Shown: positions 23,533 to 35,986 of the stretch, piece after piece
How positions within the stretch are numbered: the first letter of the stretch is position 1
How the letters are laid out: every line of letters begins with the position of its first letter
Source: Verticillium longisporum
Lineage: Eukaryota; Ascomycota; Sordariomycetes; Glomerellales; Plectosphaerellaceae
NCBI GenBank assembly: GCA_019188255.1
Contig: JAETXT010000003.1
Location: forward strand, 3,906,001 to 3,970,000
Length of the DNA: 64,000 bases
Reading direction: 5' to 3'
Notes under the pieces: model-generated
Database searches by the model: none
The model's input: the letters and a program-made list of their open reading frames with translations, nothing else
What the model was told of the DNA's origin: nothing
Position numbers and translations under genes: made by a program

Positions 23533-25008
23533 TTACATCAGTTTCCCCCCCGGAACAGCAACAAAAATGGCCGTCAAGACACCGGCCGCCAGCAGCGCGC
23601 ACAACATGGCCTGCACAAAGATGGTGTCCTGGATCTGGCGCAGCGCTGGCTCCTGGATCCAAACTTCGCGGTCAAACACCTTGCGCACAGTGTTGCGCTT
23701 CTCGTACTTGACAACCCAGGGCTCCGTCTCGTAGCTGTTGCCTGAACCAAACGACTCAAAGCTCGTCTTGGAGAGGTCGCACTCGCCCTCGTTGTCGATG
23801 AAGAGTTCCCAGGGCCTGACGTGTCGGTGGTGCATGCCGTGAAGCACCACGCACATGCCCTTCCACGCTGCCACCAACGTTGAGACACCAAGAACAAAGC
23901 CAACGGCGGGAATAGCACGGTAGCCGCGTGGCGCACTGCTGAGGGTCAGGATGATTGCTGCAACGAGAGAAGCTGCGATGAGGAAGACGCCCAGGAATCG
24001 TGCGAAGAAGACACGAGCGGGGTTGCCGTTGCAGATGGACCAACGGATGAAGTTGGGATGAGCCTGGTGGCGGAGCGAGTGGTCGATCGACTTGAAGATA
24101 ATTCGCAGCGCGCTAGGGTGCGTGGTGTAAGCCAGGCCGTGCAGGACGGCATTGCGCTCTCGGTCAGAGACATTCAGCTGTCGCGGGGCACCTTCCATAA
24201 TGTAAGTGGCTACAATACGGTCAACTTCCTCGCGGAAGGGCTGAATGGTGACTAAGTAAATTGTCAGAATCCACTTGTTGGTGCCGTAGCAGACATGAGG
24301 GTAAGAGGTCCCCCGAGTCACTTACATGGCTGCTTCGCACCAGCGTTGGCAAACGCCTCGGTGGCTTGCGAACGGAATGTACCGACGACGGACATGCCTT
24401 GAGATGAGCTGAAGAGCGAGTCGACGTCGTTCTGTCCGGCTGGTGTGCGCGGAGGGGTGGAAAACGGGTTGGGCTCGGCAGAATGAGGGTTGGGAGGGCC
24501 ATTTGCCTTCTTTTCGAAGTCGGTGCCCTTGAATATTTCGTGACCAGGCTTGGCCTGACGGAAGGCACCGGCCTTTTCCTTGCGTAGATTGGCAATTGTC
24601 TCATCTTCCATCTCTTGAGTCCATTCCGGTGCGAGAGCGAGCTCCGACGGCTTGGCGTTGGCGAAGCGCTTCTCATAATCCTTGATCCAGAGAAAGAACT
24701 GAAGGTTCTCGGCCGAGTGTTCAATGTAAATCAAATAGTTCATAAAGTCTCTCACAGTGCATGGCTGTCTCTCGTATCAGTTTTCGATGGACGACTGCTC
24801 TGCTACCCAGAAGCGGAGGACGACTTACAGGACAAGTGCCGCCATTGATGATCCTGTCGAAAGCGAGCGACTCAGGGATGCCTGTCGTGCCAGACCTGCC
24901 AGAACGAAGGGAACTGTTGCTCTTCTCGTTGAGAGACGACGCGCTGTCCCGGAAGGAGCTGTCATCCACATATTGAGGGCGACGGTAGGTCAGCGAAAGA
25001 AGACCCAT
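23533..25008 (-). CDS. RAX1: RGS-domain membrane protein, RAX1-like
   Basis: Exons 25008-24829, 24764-24326 and 24251-23533 give 445 aa. The N-terminal half is an RGS-like domain that opens GGTCPPCTVRDFMNYLIYIEHSAENLQFF and ends PFTIQPFREEVDRIVATYI; between them lies a Ser/Pro-rich insert (about 130-200). The C-terminal half has membrane segments at VFLIAASLVAAIILTLSSA, a second at YRAIPAVGFVLGVSTLVAA and a last one near the end, ALLAAGVLTAIFVAV. In yeast, Rax1 with Rax2 marks bud sites; in filamentous fungi such proteins are also treated as G-protein regulators. Introns are 64 and 74 bp with GTAAGT donors. It is upstream of and tandem with pantothenate kinase. The domain order is clear; the exact role is inferred. 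Confidence 0.86.
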
Positions 25009-28000
25009 GTTGGCAGATAGCGGTCAGCGGTAGGCGTTGGTGAAGTGGCAAGTATCTTTTTTACTAGGGGTCTGTAACAAACGAAGGGTAGTTTGAAAGT
25101 AGGAAGAGCCTCAACAGAGGATGGTTCTTTAGGAAGATGGCGAGGTGATATAGAATAGGAGGGATGGGTATATCCAGATTTTAAGGAGAGGACGAAGTCG
25201 CCGGTCGAGTGGCCAAAAAGACGGTTTGGACCCTGAGTTGTTCTTGACTCAGGTTGATTGTCCGAACGAACCAGACGGCAAGCGTAGGTGGGATGAAATA
25301 CCTGAGCGCGAGGCGTCGAGGTTGGACTAGGGGGAAACGGGGTGAAAGGCTAACAGTGTGGTCGGCGTCGGAGGGACGTCAGGAAAAGGAAGGATTAGCA
25401 GAAGGTCGAGATGCAGGATGCAGGCGTAGCGGACTGTAGTAGGCGGCCTGTGAAGGTGACTGCGAGGGAGAAGTTGTAAGATATACCCCCAAAAGCCCAG
25501 ACAGAGCAGAGCGGTGGTCGTCTTGAATTTGGCTTAGAGAGGCCTGTTCAGGCGTGACTGGGGGTCCTTGTGAGCGAGGGTCTCGACCGACGACCACCGG
25601 CCTGTTCCCCTGTCCCTCGTGCCTCGATAGACATGGTACATGTACAGCTAGCTGTCTCGCCCAGTTTCCGAACGCAGGTGGCAACCACGAGCAGGCAGGC
25701 CAACCCGAGCGTGCGTTGTGGGTGGTGACACGGGGAGATTAAGCCACACCGTCAAGGCCCGCACTGGCGAGAACTAAGAAGGGGCGAGCCAGCAGCCAGT
25801 AAGCAGCCTACTGCAATTGGCTCCAAGCCAACATCGAGTTGGTAGTCATGCCGAGCAAAGAAAATCCAGGCGACAGTCGTGCAAATCGGGGCAAGCCAGC
25901 GAGGGCGGGGAGGGTGTGCTCCTAGCCAGGCTTGGCCAGATTTCCAGGGCCCCCGACGAGATGGAGAGCGCACTGACAGGAGAGGGCATCAGCGAGCGAC
26001 TGGATTGGATGCAGCTGAATGACGTCGCAAAAGCCAGCTCGAAGCTAGCACTGGTCCATCCTGGAAGAGGTTTGGCTTCGGCCATTCGAAGCTCGACCTT
26101 TCTCCCAAGCGCAAAGGCAAAAGCCGCAACGAGGCAGGGCTAGCCAGCCAGCCCAGCAGAGACACGCAGAGACTCGAGACTCGGAGCCATGCACTGCTGT
26201 CTCTCTCCCGTGTCTTGCTATTGGGGGTCTGGGCAAGAATTCATAGTGTCGAAGTTGATCTGTGTTGATCTTGATGTGTCTTGCGTGCTGGCCATCGAAG
26301 AGTGGGGCTTGATGGCCTGCTCGCTGGCGTCGTGTGTGAGCTGCCCGCGAGGTTCACCGTCCCCGGAGAACGGAAGCGAGGAGCAGGGGAGTTCTTCAGC
26401 TCCCACAAGATCGCTGATCTTCCTCAAGCTCCACATCCCCCTCCCCCGTCCCGTCCTCTGTGGTGGCCAGGATTCAACCCCCCAAAGGCTTCATGACTGA
26501 AGAGGCTCGACACGGTTTATCCTGAATGAGTCGCCAAGCCAGGCAACCCCGGAGGTGCAGGCAAAACAGATGAGATGAGAGAATTTAGGCGGAACGGTTG
26601 ACGCCTCTCGGAACGTGCTGCTTCAGGTTCTGTAGGCCATGACTGGCGCAAAGTGGCTGGCAAGATTGCATGGCTTGGGCTCCATATCTGGGATGGGAGG
26701 GCAGAAATCGCCGTCTAGCTTGATGAGCCGTTGAGATCTGGCACGCCTCGTTCGCGTGAATGGAGGAAGGTAAGGCCTGGAGGCCCACCTACCTCGGGAC
26801 ACACTCCCATGAGGTAGGTAGCTTGCTTGCCGTCTGAGAAGTAACCTGCTCACTGCGAAGGGAAGGTAGGTACGACGAGTAGGTCTTTCCGGCGTGTCTC
26901 CACGTACTTCTTCACATCTTCATGGCGACATCGTCAATTGCGCAAAAGGTGGCCGATGTTCGCGACATAACCACTTCATGTTCATCCGTACCGCTCAGCC
27001 TCCGTTGCTCGTTTCGGACCAACTGTCCTGTTCCTTGCACACAAGGAAGCGGGAAAACCTGGAGCATACCCGCCTATCGGTGTCGACCCCTGGCACCTGT
27101 GCATTTCAGCACACCTTTACCTGCATTCGACCTGCCCCCCCCGACATTTCCCCCTTGGCACCGACTGTTGTTGTCCTTCCCCTGTCCATTGGATCTGTGG
27201 CAGCATCTGGAGTGGACCTTGCATCTTCCATCCTGGAAACAATATAGGCTTCGGAGCCGCAGAAACCAGCATGCTGCTGTTGGCTCAGGGGTGCTCAGCC
27301 GCTCTTCCTTGTTTCTTCTTCCAATGCAGCAGGCATCACGCAACCAACGAGGCAACACAATACTATTCTCTCCTTCGGGTAACCCGGCCATTCCTCGAGG
27401 GCAGGCTTGCTTCTGGTACATGCCTTAGCTCGTAAGAAATTCTCGCGGCCGTTTCCGTCTTGGGTCAGCTATGGGCACTGATTGACTGCATTGCGCAAGA
27501 GAATTACGATGCCTCGAGGACAAGGTCGCCGGTACGAACGAACAAAAAAAAACCCTTACAGAATGACGAGCGACTGGCTGGCCACATAACCCCGCTCCCC
27601 GTGGTCTTCTGCTTCTAGCGTACTCTACCGCTGTCACGTCGCTCTGCTTTGTCTGAGATTTCTCGCGCCCACCTGTCCTGTCATCCTGGCAAGCCTTGCA
27701 AGGAAGGCGGCCTCACTCGAGCGCTGAACAGCAGCTACTGTACTAGTCTGCTAGTCTCCGCCATACACAGAACACAAGAACTTTGGATCGTCCGTGCAGG
27801 GCCACTATGTTCGGTGCGCTGTCCGATCGACGCGAGGCCCGCCTGGCATGCCATTGCCTCGATCTGAAAACACGATATCTCCTCCCCATGCTTTTCGACT
27901 TGTTGCGTTCCAAAATTGTGTTTGCGTGCTCCGGCAGCGACCCCAAGAGACCGACAAGCGAAAGCCAGTCCCCAAAACCCAAGAAACTCATCAACCGGAT

Positions 28001-28988
28001 GCGCTTCGTCCCGGACAGATCTTGTGTGCCCCTGCTGCATCCCGTTTTCCCATTGGTGTCCTCAACGTCCCGATGGTCATCCCTGGCTCGGCTGATGACT
28101 GCTGTTGAGATCGCAATCGCAGTGGCCCATGCGCTGCCCCCCCCCCTCAGAGGGGGAATGGGCATCACATCACATTTCGCTCCCTCTTGCAGCCATGGTC
28201 GCAGCACTGAACTCTCAGTTTCGATGGCGTCTGCTAACTTGTTTTACATTTTACCCTCTCTAATCTGGCCTCACGGCTGTTCTGGGACAATCACTCAACT
28301 TAGCAGACTCGGGCGCCAGGCTATTCTAGCACAAAGCCTTGGGGATGGAAGCGGGCTCAAGTTGATCGATTGAAAATTGCCGGAATGGAATATGATTCAG
28401 AATCCATGTCTGGCACGTGGACGATGTCACGATCTGCCTGCATACTACTCTTCCGGGAAATGGGGAAATACCGCCAGCAATACCAAGCAAAGGGTCGTGG
28501 TAACCTCGTGGAGGCTGAGTCAATGATCATCGCGCCAGTCTTGCCGGCCTGGCCCCTGGGGGCAACGTGCTGGACCTGCCATATTAGCGTCCCGTACTGA
28601 GGAGTCTTCGGGTCAGTCAGCATACACAGGGGTTGCTCGTAAGGATATCAAAAAGTATGGTTATCTTATAATACATACCCTAGTTACCTTGGAACGGTTC
28701 ACTGAAGTAATGGTCGCCATTCAAATATCCACTTTTAGGCCTATAGCGAATATTGAGAATTAGCGATCTGTAGAATCATCGATGCCCTTTCTCTGAACTC
28801 AGAGACGTCTTTAACTTCTTTTTATTTTTCCGTACTCGGTTCTCCCGTTTGTGGCGACCCACAGGTTCTCTTATGTGACCCTCCTGTCCTGTGAATTCAT
28901 CCATCCTGTTGATCATGTTGATCCTGTGCATAATCTGACGTACGATGGAGACTTTATCTTCATGAGTCATTGCACTTTGGCCTTTACT
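25009..28988. other. 4-kb gene-poor interval
   Basis: No supportable gene. Several open frames of 60-190 codons exist on both strands but lack conserved motifs and overlap each other. The left part should hold the RAX1-like promoter. TACCT/AGGTA motifs cluster near 26785-26885. Composition becomes AT-richer to the right of about 28600. Confidence 0.4.
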
Positions 28989-29746
28989 TCAAGTGATAGA
29001 GGTTATCCAGTGGCGGAAAATCGCATCCTCTCCCTTGTAACCGCTTGCATCGAGTGCCTGTCCCAGAAGCTGACCCCAAAGTCTAGGTTCGTCAGTCTCG
29101 CATTCAAGGAAAAAGGCTCCGGCATATATGGGCTTGGTCGCCAGCCAGAATCGGGGATGATAAGCGGCAGATTCCCAGTCTATAATTCCAGTAACGACAG
29201 TGCCATCCTCTGGTATCATGATGTTTGGTGGTCCAAGATCCTCATGGTTAAACTGAATCGGTCCGTCAATGTCCGGAGGACGATTACCTGAGATGGTTGC
29301 CAAGTAGGTCCGTATGGCCTTCATTGTGAAAGGACCAAGGATTCTCGGTAGCCAAGATGGATGGGACGAATCAGCACTATCCATCAACCTCGCTTCATAA
29401 GTACCACATCCAGTAATCGTTTCAAACTAAGGTAACATATCGACGGCCAGTAAAACACAAACCCGCGCAATGTCAACTGCAATTTGTACGGTTGGGGTGA
29501 GGGTAGTTGAGGCCATGCCTGTTCCAGTGTTTGTCCTCTGACTCGATTTGTTACCAGGAAGGTTCTGTTGATGGGGTTATCGATCCAGGAGTGTATGATC
29601 TCCGGAACATCTGGTCCCGGGGCTCTTTCCTTCACGAATCGAATATTGTTGGCTTCAAGCTCTGTTTCTTCACACCACGCGTGGAATTTGCAGAAGTCAT
29701 TCTCCCCGAGCCGCCAGACAGCTGTCGAAGCTCCTCTAATATGCAT
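28989..29746 (-). pseudogene. APH-type phosphotransferase, broken
   Basis: Related to the aminoglycoside phosphotransferase/choline kinase fold that fungi carry in many copies. The N-lobe reads STAVWRLGENDFCKFHAW and FLVTNRVRGQTLEQAW; the C-lobe has the Brenner-type motif NHEDLGPPN and the metal-binding GIIDWESAAYHPRFW. Between them the frame slips by one missing base near 29479-29482, after PYKL and before AVDIARVCVLLAVDML, and a TAG follows in frame at 29429-29427 (a CAG-to-TAG change would explain it). Introns that would skip the stop are only 32-36 bp and do not repair the whole frame. The start is unclear: the frame is open upstream to about 29800, and the first ATG is 29746. It sits in AT-rich, gene-poor DNA, consistent with relaxed selection. 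Confidence 0.7.
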
Positions 29747-29770
29747 TCTATCGATCTCAGTATCGCTCAC

Positions 29771-30457
29771 TGACGAATCGCTAGTGTGCTTTTTCCGGAG
29801 GTAAAAAAAAATGTTTTCACCGTCCCGCCGGTCAACTATTGCATTCTATGTCCTGGGCTCTGAACTTTTGAGTTTTTCGCAGATCATCGAGGAACCTAGT
29901 GTCCATGCATGAAGTCCGATTTGGGTAATGGAAACCTCTATGGGAGGCTGCATTTCACTGTTGCAAAGTGAATTCATATTGCAGGACGGTTGACTAGGTT
30001 CGGACAAACCAGAAAATTGTCGCGCATTTCAAGTCACTGGTGTTTGGAGGAGTTGTATTGAATCTACATGCTTCAGATTCGTAGATCACTAGTTCCCTCG
30101 AACAGCGGTGAGGAAGAAGCCATTGTTATGGGCGGGGTTTCGCTATTTGCGGACGTGCTCGAACATTGATCCGAGATATCTCATTGAGTCACGACTCATA
30201 ACACTGAAATTCAAGGATTGAATTCATGCTGTGATTTTTTTTTAAAAAAAAATGGATTCATTGATCGTATGTTCGAAGTCCATGGACGGGAAGATGGCGT
30301 GGTGACATGTTTGGTAGCGGCAGAACAAGCCTAAGTAATTATGGGCCTAAATAAACCCCATGAACAAGGCTCCCATCTCTACATTTTAGCTCCGAGGCAC
30401 TCGCTGACGACTCTGAGACAGCCTTCATTGTGCCACATGCCACTTGCCTCCTCAACC
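29771..30457. other. AT-rich intergenic region
   Basis: No gene seen. Includes T and A homopolymers (about 30235-30250) and looks compositionally distinct from the GC-rich gene clusters on either side. Confidence 0.4.
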
Positions 30458-31051
30458 TCACCAGTGCTCCTCGCCAATGGACACCGAGTCAACGTCGACG
30501 CCTTCCTTGAACCACCTCGCGTCTTCGTTGATTCTGACATCGTTGCCGCTCATTTGCCGCTTCCGCATCAGGCCATTGTCTGCAAAGGTCCAGTCCTCGA
30601 GTCCGTAAGTACGCCACCACTGGCCGCTCTCGTCGCGCCATTCGTACCAAAATTGTACGGCAATCTAGCGGTCCTCAGGCATTAGTCAAGCTTGCAAGTC
30701 GACGAGATGATAGGTGCCTCTACCTTGTTGTCAGAAAAGGCAAACAGTTCCTTGCGCAGTCTGTAGCCATCTTCGCGCGACCACTTCTCGCTCAGGAACT
30801 TCACAATCTCATCGCGGCCACGAAGGAAGACGTCCCTGTTCCGCCAGACTGAGTCAGGTGTGTATGCCATCTTGACTGTCTCAGGGTTCCTGAGTCAAAG
30901 TATTAGTTATGTCTTGGATTGTGTCGAGTGAGACTAAAAGCAGAGGTGGATGATCTGACTTCGTATTCCATGCATCCTGCGCAGACTTGACTTTGATTCG
31001 CGCCGTTTCGGCGGTGAAGGGAGGGCATGGCGGTTTTGTTTCGGTAGACAT
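30458..31051 (-). CDS. NTF2-like protein, DUF1348 family
   Basis: Exons 31051-30960, 30889-30724 and 30664-30458 encode 154 aa. The protein opens MSTETKPPCPPFTAETARIK, continues AYTPDSVWRNRDVFLRGRD and KWSREDGYRLRKELFAFSDNK, then IAVQFWYEWRDESGQWWRTY and GLEDWTFADNGLMRKRQ. This is the full-length DUF1348 (SnoaL/NTF2-like cone fold) pattern, a family of about 150 residues in fungi and bacteria with no established reaction. Introns are 70 and 59 bp and keep phase at every junction. The gene is divergent from the peroxiredoxin with 811 bp between, so a shared promoter region is possible. There is no signal peptide. Confidence 0.9.
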
Positions 31052-31862
31052 TTTGGAACGTTGTCTTTTTGTGGTATGTCACGTATGCAATGCGAAAAGT
31101 CCCAGTCATTTGTACTCGCGTAAGAAAGAGGAGAAGGAGTTGTGACAGAGTGATGCAACATCGGGCTCCCGTATAATCTCAGTCAGCAACGGTGTCGTAG
31201 TAAGGGCGTCGAATCCCGCAGAGGCCAACCTCGGTGACTCAACATGAATTTCAACATCAACGCTCAAATCCCGAAAGAATTCAAACCCCAGGCTGATTCA
31301 TCTCGACATGACCATCTGACAACGATCGCTATCTCTGCGTCGACGTCATGCATCCCGCCGTGGCCGCCTCGGCTCGGAGCAGCGAGGGGCTCCTCGGTCA
31401 CCTCCGTCCTCCGGCAATCGGAGGTACGGCGGGCGCCTCACCATTTCACACCGCAATATCGCCATCGATGCGGGGCCCGGCATTCGTCGAGTCGTGAAGG
31501 GTTCTGCCGGATGATCCTGCACCGAATGGCCTGACGTGCCTGTTGGGCCCTGTGTCTAGCCTCCAGCTGCTCGACTTATTTGGCTGTCCGGCGTCTGGGG
31601 ACAGGCCCCGTACTCGCCAGAGTCGCTCTCCACTTACCGCGGAAGCTTGTAGAACCCTTGTGCCCAGCTCGGCATACTCCTGCCTCAATTGACTCGTTGG
31701 GCTCGGGGCAGGATCTCGATTGAGCACTCGTTCACCATAAAACACCACGACTCATCCTCCACGAGACTTCATCACCCTGTCCGCCTCTCGCCTCATACAC
31801 CCACCAGCAAACCCACCCCAAAAACGACAACCACCAAGCTTTCCCACCACACAATCTTCAGC
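31052..31862. promoter_or_regulatory. Divergent promoter region, DUF1348 / peroxiredoxin
   Basis: Between two start codons facing away from each other. The peroxiredoxin side is CA/CT-rich just before its ATG (about 31760-31860). No gene seen inside. Confidence 0.45.
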
Positions 31863-32441
31863 ATGTCTCTCAAGGTCGGCGACTCGTTCCCTGAGGGAGT
31901 TATCTTCTCCTACGTCCCTGTCCAGCCTGAGACGTCCGAGTTCACCGCCTGCGGCATTCCCGTCAACTACAACGCCAGCAAGGGTGAGAGAACCCCTCCT
32001 GTGCAACCCCACACATAGCCCCTCAACGCGCAGTGAGACGCTCCCATCTAACACGAAGCAGAATTCGCCAACAAGAAGGTAATCCTCGTCGCCGTCCCCG
32101 GCGCCTTCACTCCGACCTGCTCCGTCGCCCACGTCCCCTCGTACCTCGCCAACCTCGACGCCCTCAAGGCCAAGGGCGTCGACCAGGTCGTCTTCATCGC
32201 CTACAACGACGCCTTTGTCATGAGCGCCTGGGGCAAGGCCAACGGCGTCAAGGACGAGTTCATCCTCTTCGCCTCGGACGCCGGCGCTGCCTTCTCCCAG
32301 AGCATCGGCTGGACGCTGGGCGAGCGCACGGCGCGCTACGCCCTCGTCGTCGACCACGGCAAGGTCACGTACTCTGAGCTGGAGACGGAGAAGGGCAGCA
32401 TTGCGCTGACGGGCGCCGAGGGCGTCTTGTCGAAGCTCTGA
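31863..32441 (+). CDS. Peroxiredoxin, Prx5/AHP1-PMP20 type
   Basis: Exons 31863-31983 and 32062-32441 encode 166 aa. It reduces hydrogen peroxide and alkyl hydroperoxides. The peroxidatic cysteine is C60 in [18 protein letters not shown]; a second Cys at position 30 could be the resolving one. The rest follows the family: [19 protein letters not shown], then [15 protein letters not shown], then [13 protein letters not shown]. There is no long targeting peptide. The last residues are SKL, a canonical PTS1 signal, so the product is probably peroxisomal, as in PMP20; dual cytosolic location is possible. The 78-bp intron has a GTGAGA donor and an AGCAG acceptor. It is convergent with eL24. Confidence 0.93.
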
Positions 32442-32965
32442 GGGTTTAGATGATGATTACGAAGTAATGGGATACAAGATAGACAGACAGACAGACATAG
32501 ATCATTGATGATTGACTGTTCGGACTACCACCTGCTTGCCCGAATGCGGTAAATTCGCGATGGTTCTTTCTCGTTAGTGTGACGCGAGTAAGGCTCGAAA
32601 CAATTTGACAAGTTTCTTTTTCGTGGAGCACACGTCGCTCGAACGCGCACCTCTGGACATGGTGATGCACTGTCCGGCCAGCTTCACTCACGTCAGTCAC
32701 ACACCCTGATGTGTCTTTGATTTATCCCGTGGGACTTTCATGCAATTCCGTGCTACCGAGATGTGTGTAGAGAACCAGCCGTGTAAGACACAAAGAACCT
32801 CGACTCCTGCCTTTCGTCAAGTTCCATCCGGGGGTGGGCTTGGGGGATTGAATCCTCTGCCCGTTTTTCATCTGTCCGCGGCGCCCGTCCCAGCCCCTCC
32901 TCCGCCCGGAATTACCATTCCAGCTTCCACAATCCGCGACTCAAAACCCTACTCCGAAAAAGCAT
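32442..32965. other. Spacer between convergent genes
   Basis: 3' flanks of the peroxiredoxin (+) and eL24 (-). Short AGAC repeats at about 32480-32495. No gene seen. Confidence 0.4.
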
Positions 32966-33735
32966 TTAGCGGGTGTTGGCCTGGACCTTGGCCTGCGCGC
33001 CCTTGGAGCCCTGCTTGCTCGAGATGCGGCTGGTCTGGCCCTTGGAGGCGAGGCCGGCGTTCTTGGCCTTGTCGGCCTTCTTCGCCGCGGCGTCGGCCTG
33101 CTTCTTCTCCTTGCTCTCCTTGATGGCCGCCGCGCGGGCGGCGGAGCGAGCCTCGGGACGCTGGCTGCGCTTCTCCTTGATCACATCGAGGGACGCACCG
33201 ACGATGGCACGCTGGGCCTTGACGGTGCGGCGGGTGCGCTTCTTGGCGACTTCCTGTGGCGGAGGGGTCAGTAGGCTGATTGGAGGCGTGGTGCTTGCGG
33301 CCGGCAAGCGATGCTGCCGCTGTCCGCTGGCAGGGCGGGACAACGTACCTCAGAGATACCCTTGCGGTGCTGGCGACGGTAGAGAACGGTCCAGGCAATG
33401 CGGCGGGGGTTCTTGCGCTGGAGGAACAGGGACTCGGACTTGCTGTTCTGGAAACGGAAAGTCTTGGAGTCACCGCGGACGTAGAGCTTACCCTACAAGT
33501 TCACAGCCTGGTTAGTCCTGGATCTCTCAAAGAGTATGAAGCAACCGTGATCCCCCTTCCCATCAGACCCCTCCTCAATATCTTGTCTCCCACATCTGGG
33601 CAGCCCTAGGCTCAAACAGGCCCTCGTCCATCTCGCATTGGGGTCGTCTGGGAACAAGGCAAGGAAGGAGTCCGCATGTCGTACCTTTCCAGGGTAGATT
33701 CTCTGGCCCGAGAAGGAGTCGTCGTACGTGCGCAT
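32966..33735 (-). CDS. RPL24: 60S ribosomal protein eL24
   Basis: Exons 33735-33685, 33492-33349 and 33253-32966 encode 160 aa. The conserved N-terminus reads [17 protein letters not shown] then [20 protein letters not shown], followed by [20 protein letters not shown] and [20 protein letters not shown]; the C-terminal tail is Lys/Ala-rich. The usual zinc-type cysteines of the archaeal form are absent, as in other fungi. The 192-bp and 95-bp introns fall at phase 0. The ATG directly follows CAAG, so a 5' UTR intron ending at the start codon is possible. It lies on the large subunit near bridge B6 in known ribosome structures. Confidence 0.95.
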
Positions 33736-34180
33736 CTTGAAAGACTGAATGTCAGCTCGATAATTCGGAGTGGCGAGGTGCAATTTCGGTCGCTGTTTTT
33801 CGGGTGCAGTCCGCGGCTTCGGCCAGCTGGTTTGCACACCAGGAAAACTGTGGAAGACTGCTGGGCGTTGTAACGGGTAACACGTACTTTGGCGGTATTT
33901 GATGCGAACGCTTGACTTGCTTGTCTGTGAGGGTAAGTACGATCAGGTGCAATTTTTCGACAGGTGAGTCGTGCGTCGAATAGCCCTTGCCCCACCGAGC
34001 CATCGCTTCCATGTTCGCTCAGGTCACATGACCGGAGAGCTGGGCCGTGGCTCGGTGGGGCTTTTTGAACCAGTGTGGCTTGGTTTTCACTCGCCCACCA
34101 CCTGGTCACACCCCGCCCAACTTGGCCTCCTGCTGGGGTATTTCGTCACTCTACCTTTGTTAGGTCAACCCGGCGGACAA
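33736..34180. promoter_or_regulatory. Divergent promoter region, eL24 / TAD1
   Basis: 445 bp between divergent start codons. No gene seen. Confidence 0.45.
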
Positions 34181-35640
34181 ATGACAGTTGTCAATCCCGA
34201 CCTCATCGCAGATGCTGTGTTCGAGAAATTCCGCCAGCTTCCCGCAAGACGGAAGCCCCAAGTTAGGAACAACGGGGTTCATGAATGGGTGCCTCTGAGT
34301 GGCATTGTCGCCGCTCAGAATGGGAAACTAACATGTTTGGCCGTAGCGTGAGTTCGACCCCGTGGTCTTTGAATGTATTCACAGCATCTCATAGATCGAC
34401 ACTCGCTGGCGGGACGTTTCTCATAGGGTACATGATCGTATTTCCAGAGCAGCCGTGCCTCAATGGAGCTGTCAGAATACCTTCATATGCAATGAATTGC
34501 CCACGAGCGTCATTTCCTCCATGTGCTGATGATGATTTCTGCAGTACAGGTATGAAGTGTCTACCGGCTTCTAAACTTCCCCAGGCAAACGGCATTGGGC
34601 TGCATGACTGGCACGCTGAGATCCTGGTCTTGCGAGCCTTTAATCGTTTTCTCCTATCGGCGTGTCATCAAATGTTGCTCAACAAATCTAATGAGCTGGG
34701 GATCCTTCGCTACCGCACTGACGAACAACGGGGGCCGTACAGCCCCAAAGGCGCCCAGGACTGGGAAGGGCAGCCTTTTGCAATTGCGGACGACGTTCGT
34801 CTTTACATGTACTGTTCGGAGGCCCCCTGTGGCGACGCGAGCATGGAGCTCACCATGGCGGCGCAAGAGGACGCATCGCCATGGGATGCGCCAGTGGTAG
34901 CTGGCGATGATGCCACAACTACATCGGCTGATCCTTCCTTGCCCGGACGCGGCTTCTTCTCTCAGCTAGGCATCGTGCGTCGCAAGCCCGCAAGAGCAGA
35001 TGCACCGCCCACTCTATCCAAGTCTTGTTCCGATAAGATGGCAATACGGCAGTGCACCTCGATCCTGTCATCCCTCACAGCACTTTTCATCCATCCAGGT
35101 AACGCATACATTGATGTCGTTGTCTTGCCCCAGTCGCAGTATTCCGTCACAGGATGCAAGCGTAGCTTTTCGTCGGAGGGACGAATGTCTGCTTTGAAGG
35201 ACAAGACATGGGCGGGCGGGTATGCATTTCACCCGTTCCAAGTCGAGACCACAGCACGCGAGTTCGAAAACTCCAAAAGAGCTGTGGAAGCCAAGTCGGC
35301 GACGGTTGGTGCGAGCAACCTGGCGGCGGCGTGGAACGCCGCTGGGCTGGATGAGGGACTCATTGGGGGTGTTCTGCAAGGAAGAAGGGCGTTCGACGTC
35401 AAAGGTGCCAGCTCTACCTCTCGGAGGCAGATGTGGACGTTGGCTCGTGAAACTGCGTCGTTGCTTCACTCGACTGAGCGTGACCTGCGGGCCTTGCTCT
35501 CGGCAGCATCATACGCAGATATCAAGTCTGGAGAGCTCTCAGTTCCCCGTCGTACCGTCGTTCGTCAGGTCAGGAGCGAGTCCCTGACCGGATGGGCAGA
35601 AAACACAGGCGATGATGGCTTTGCCCTAGATAGCCAGTAG
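34181..35640 (+). CDS. TAD1: tRNA-specific adenosine deaminase 1
   Basis: Exons 34181-34347 and 34545-35640 encode 420 aa. Tad1 converts adenosine 37 of tRNA-Ala to inosine. The ADAR/Tad1 deaminase domain shows GMKCLPASKLPQANGIGLHD followed by WHAE (zinc His79, catalytic Glu81), then SEAPCGDAS (zinc Cys151), then SCSDKMA containing the next zinc ligand, and finally AAGLDEGLIGGVLQGRR. Residues 150-205 carry an acidic, poorly conserved insert. The 197-bp intron uses GTGAGT and CTGCAG; joining at phase 2 gives LAVATGMKCLP. The gene faces eL24 head to head and NAC beta tail to tail. Assignment to Tad1 rather than Tad2 follows from the long editase domain. Confidence 0.9.
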
Positions 35641-35986
35641 CAACAGCGGCATTTGCATCCCTCAGCATTCACCGTAATCACAAGACAAGTTTGCTTCCAA
35701 GCCGTTGTATCCCATTTTCGTACATCAGCTATGGAGCTGGGCCGGCCAACCTCGGTGCCTGATGTGCCCTTCGCCGCGCATCCCGATCCAGCGCCATTTC
35801 ACGACCAAGTAGTTCGGACTCGCTTCGACGACAGTGTCGTAATGCCAGGTTCATATTGCAAAAGGGGTGTACCTTCCCCTCCCTTCATCCGCCGGTGTGG
35901 TAGCTGAATTGCCTAAGCCCATTGAGTCCCCCATGCCGTCGCAACAGAAATTCGATCGCAAGCTCGGTGTCAGACAAGAGCCGGCC
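35641..35986. other. Spacer between convergent TAD1 and NAC beta
   Basis: 3' flanking sequence of both genes; no gene seen. Confidence 0.4.

Noticed and set aside
29384..29460. 32- or 36-bp intron that would skip the TAG in the APH gene
   Set aside because: Too short for fungal splicing, poor donors, and the skipped segment still reads as family sequence; the frame upstream would remain broken for the 36-bp option.
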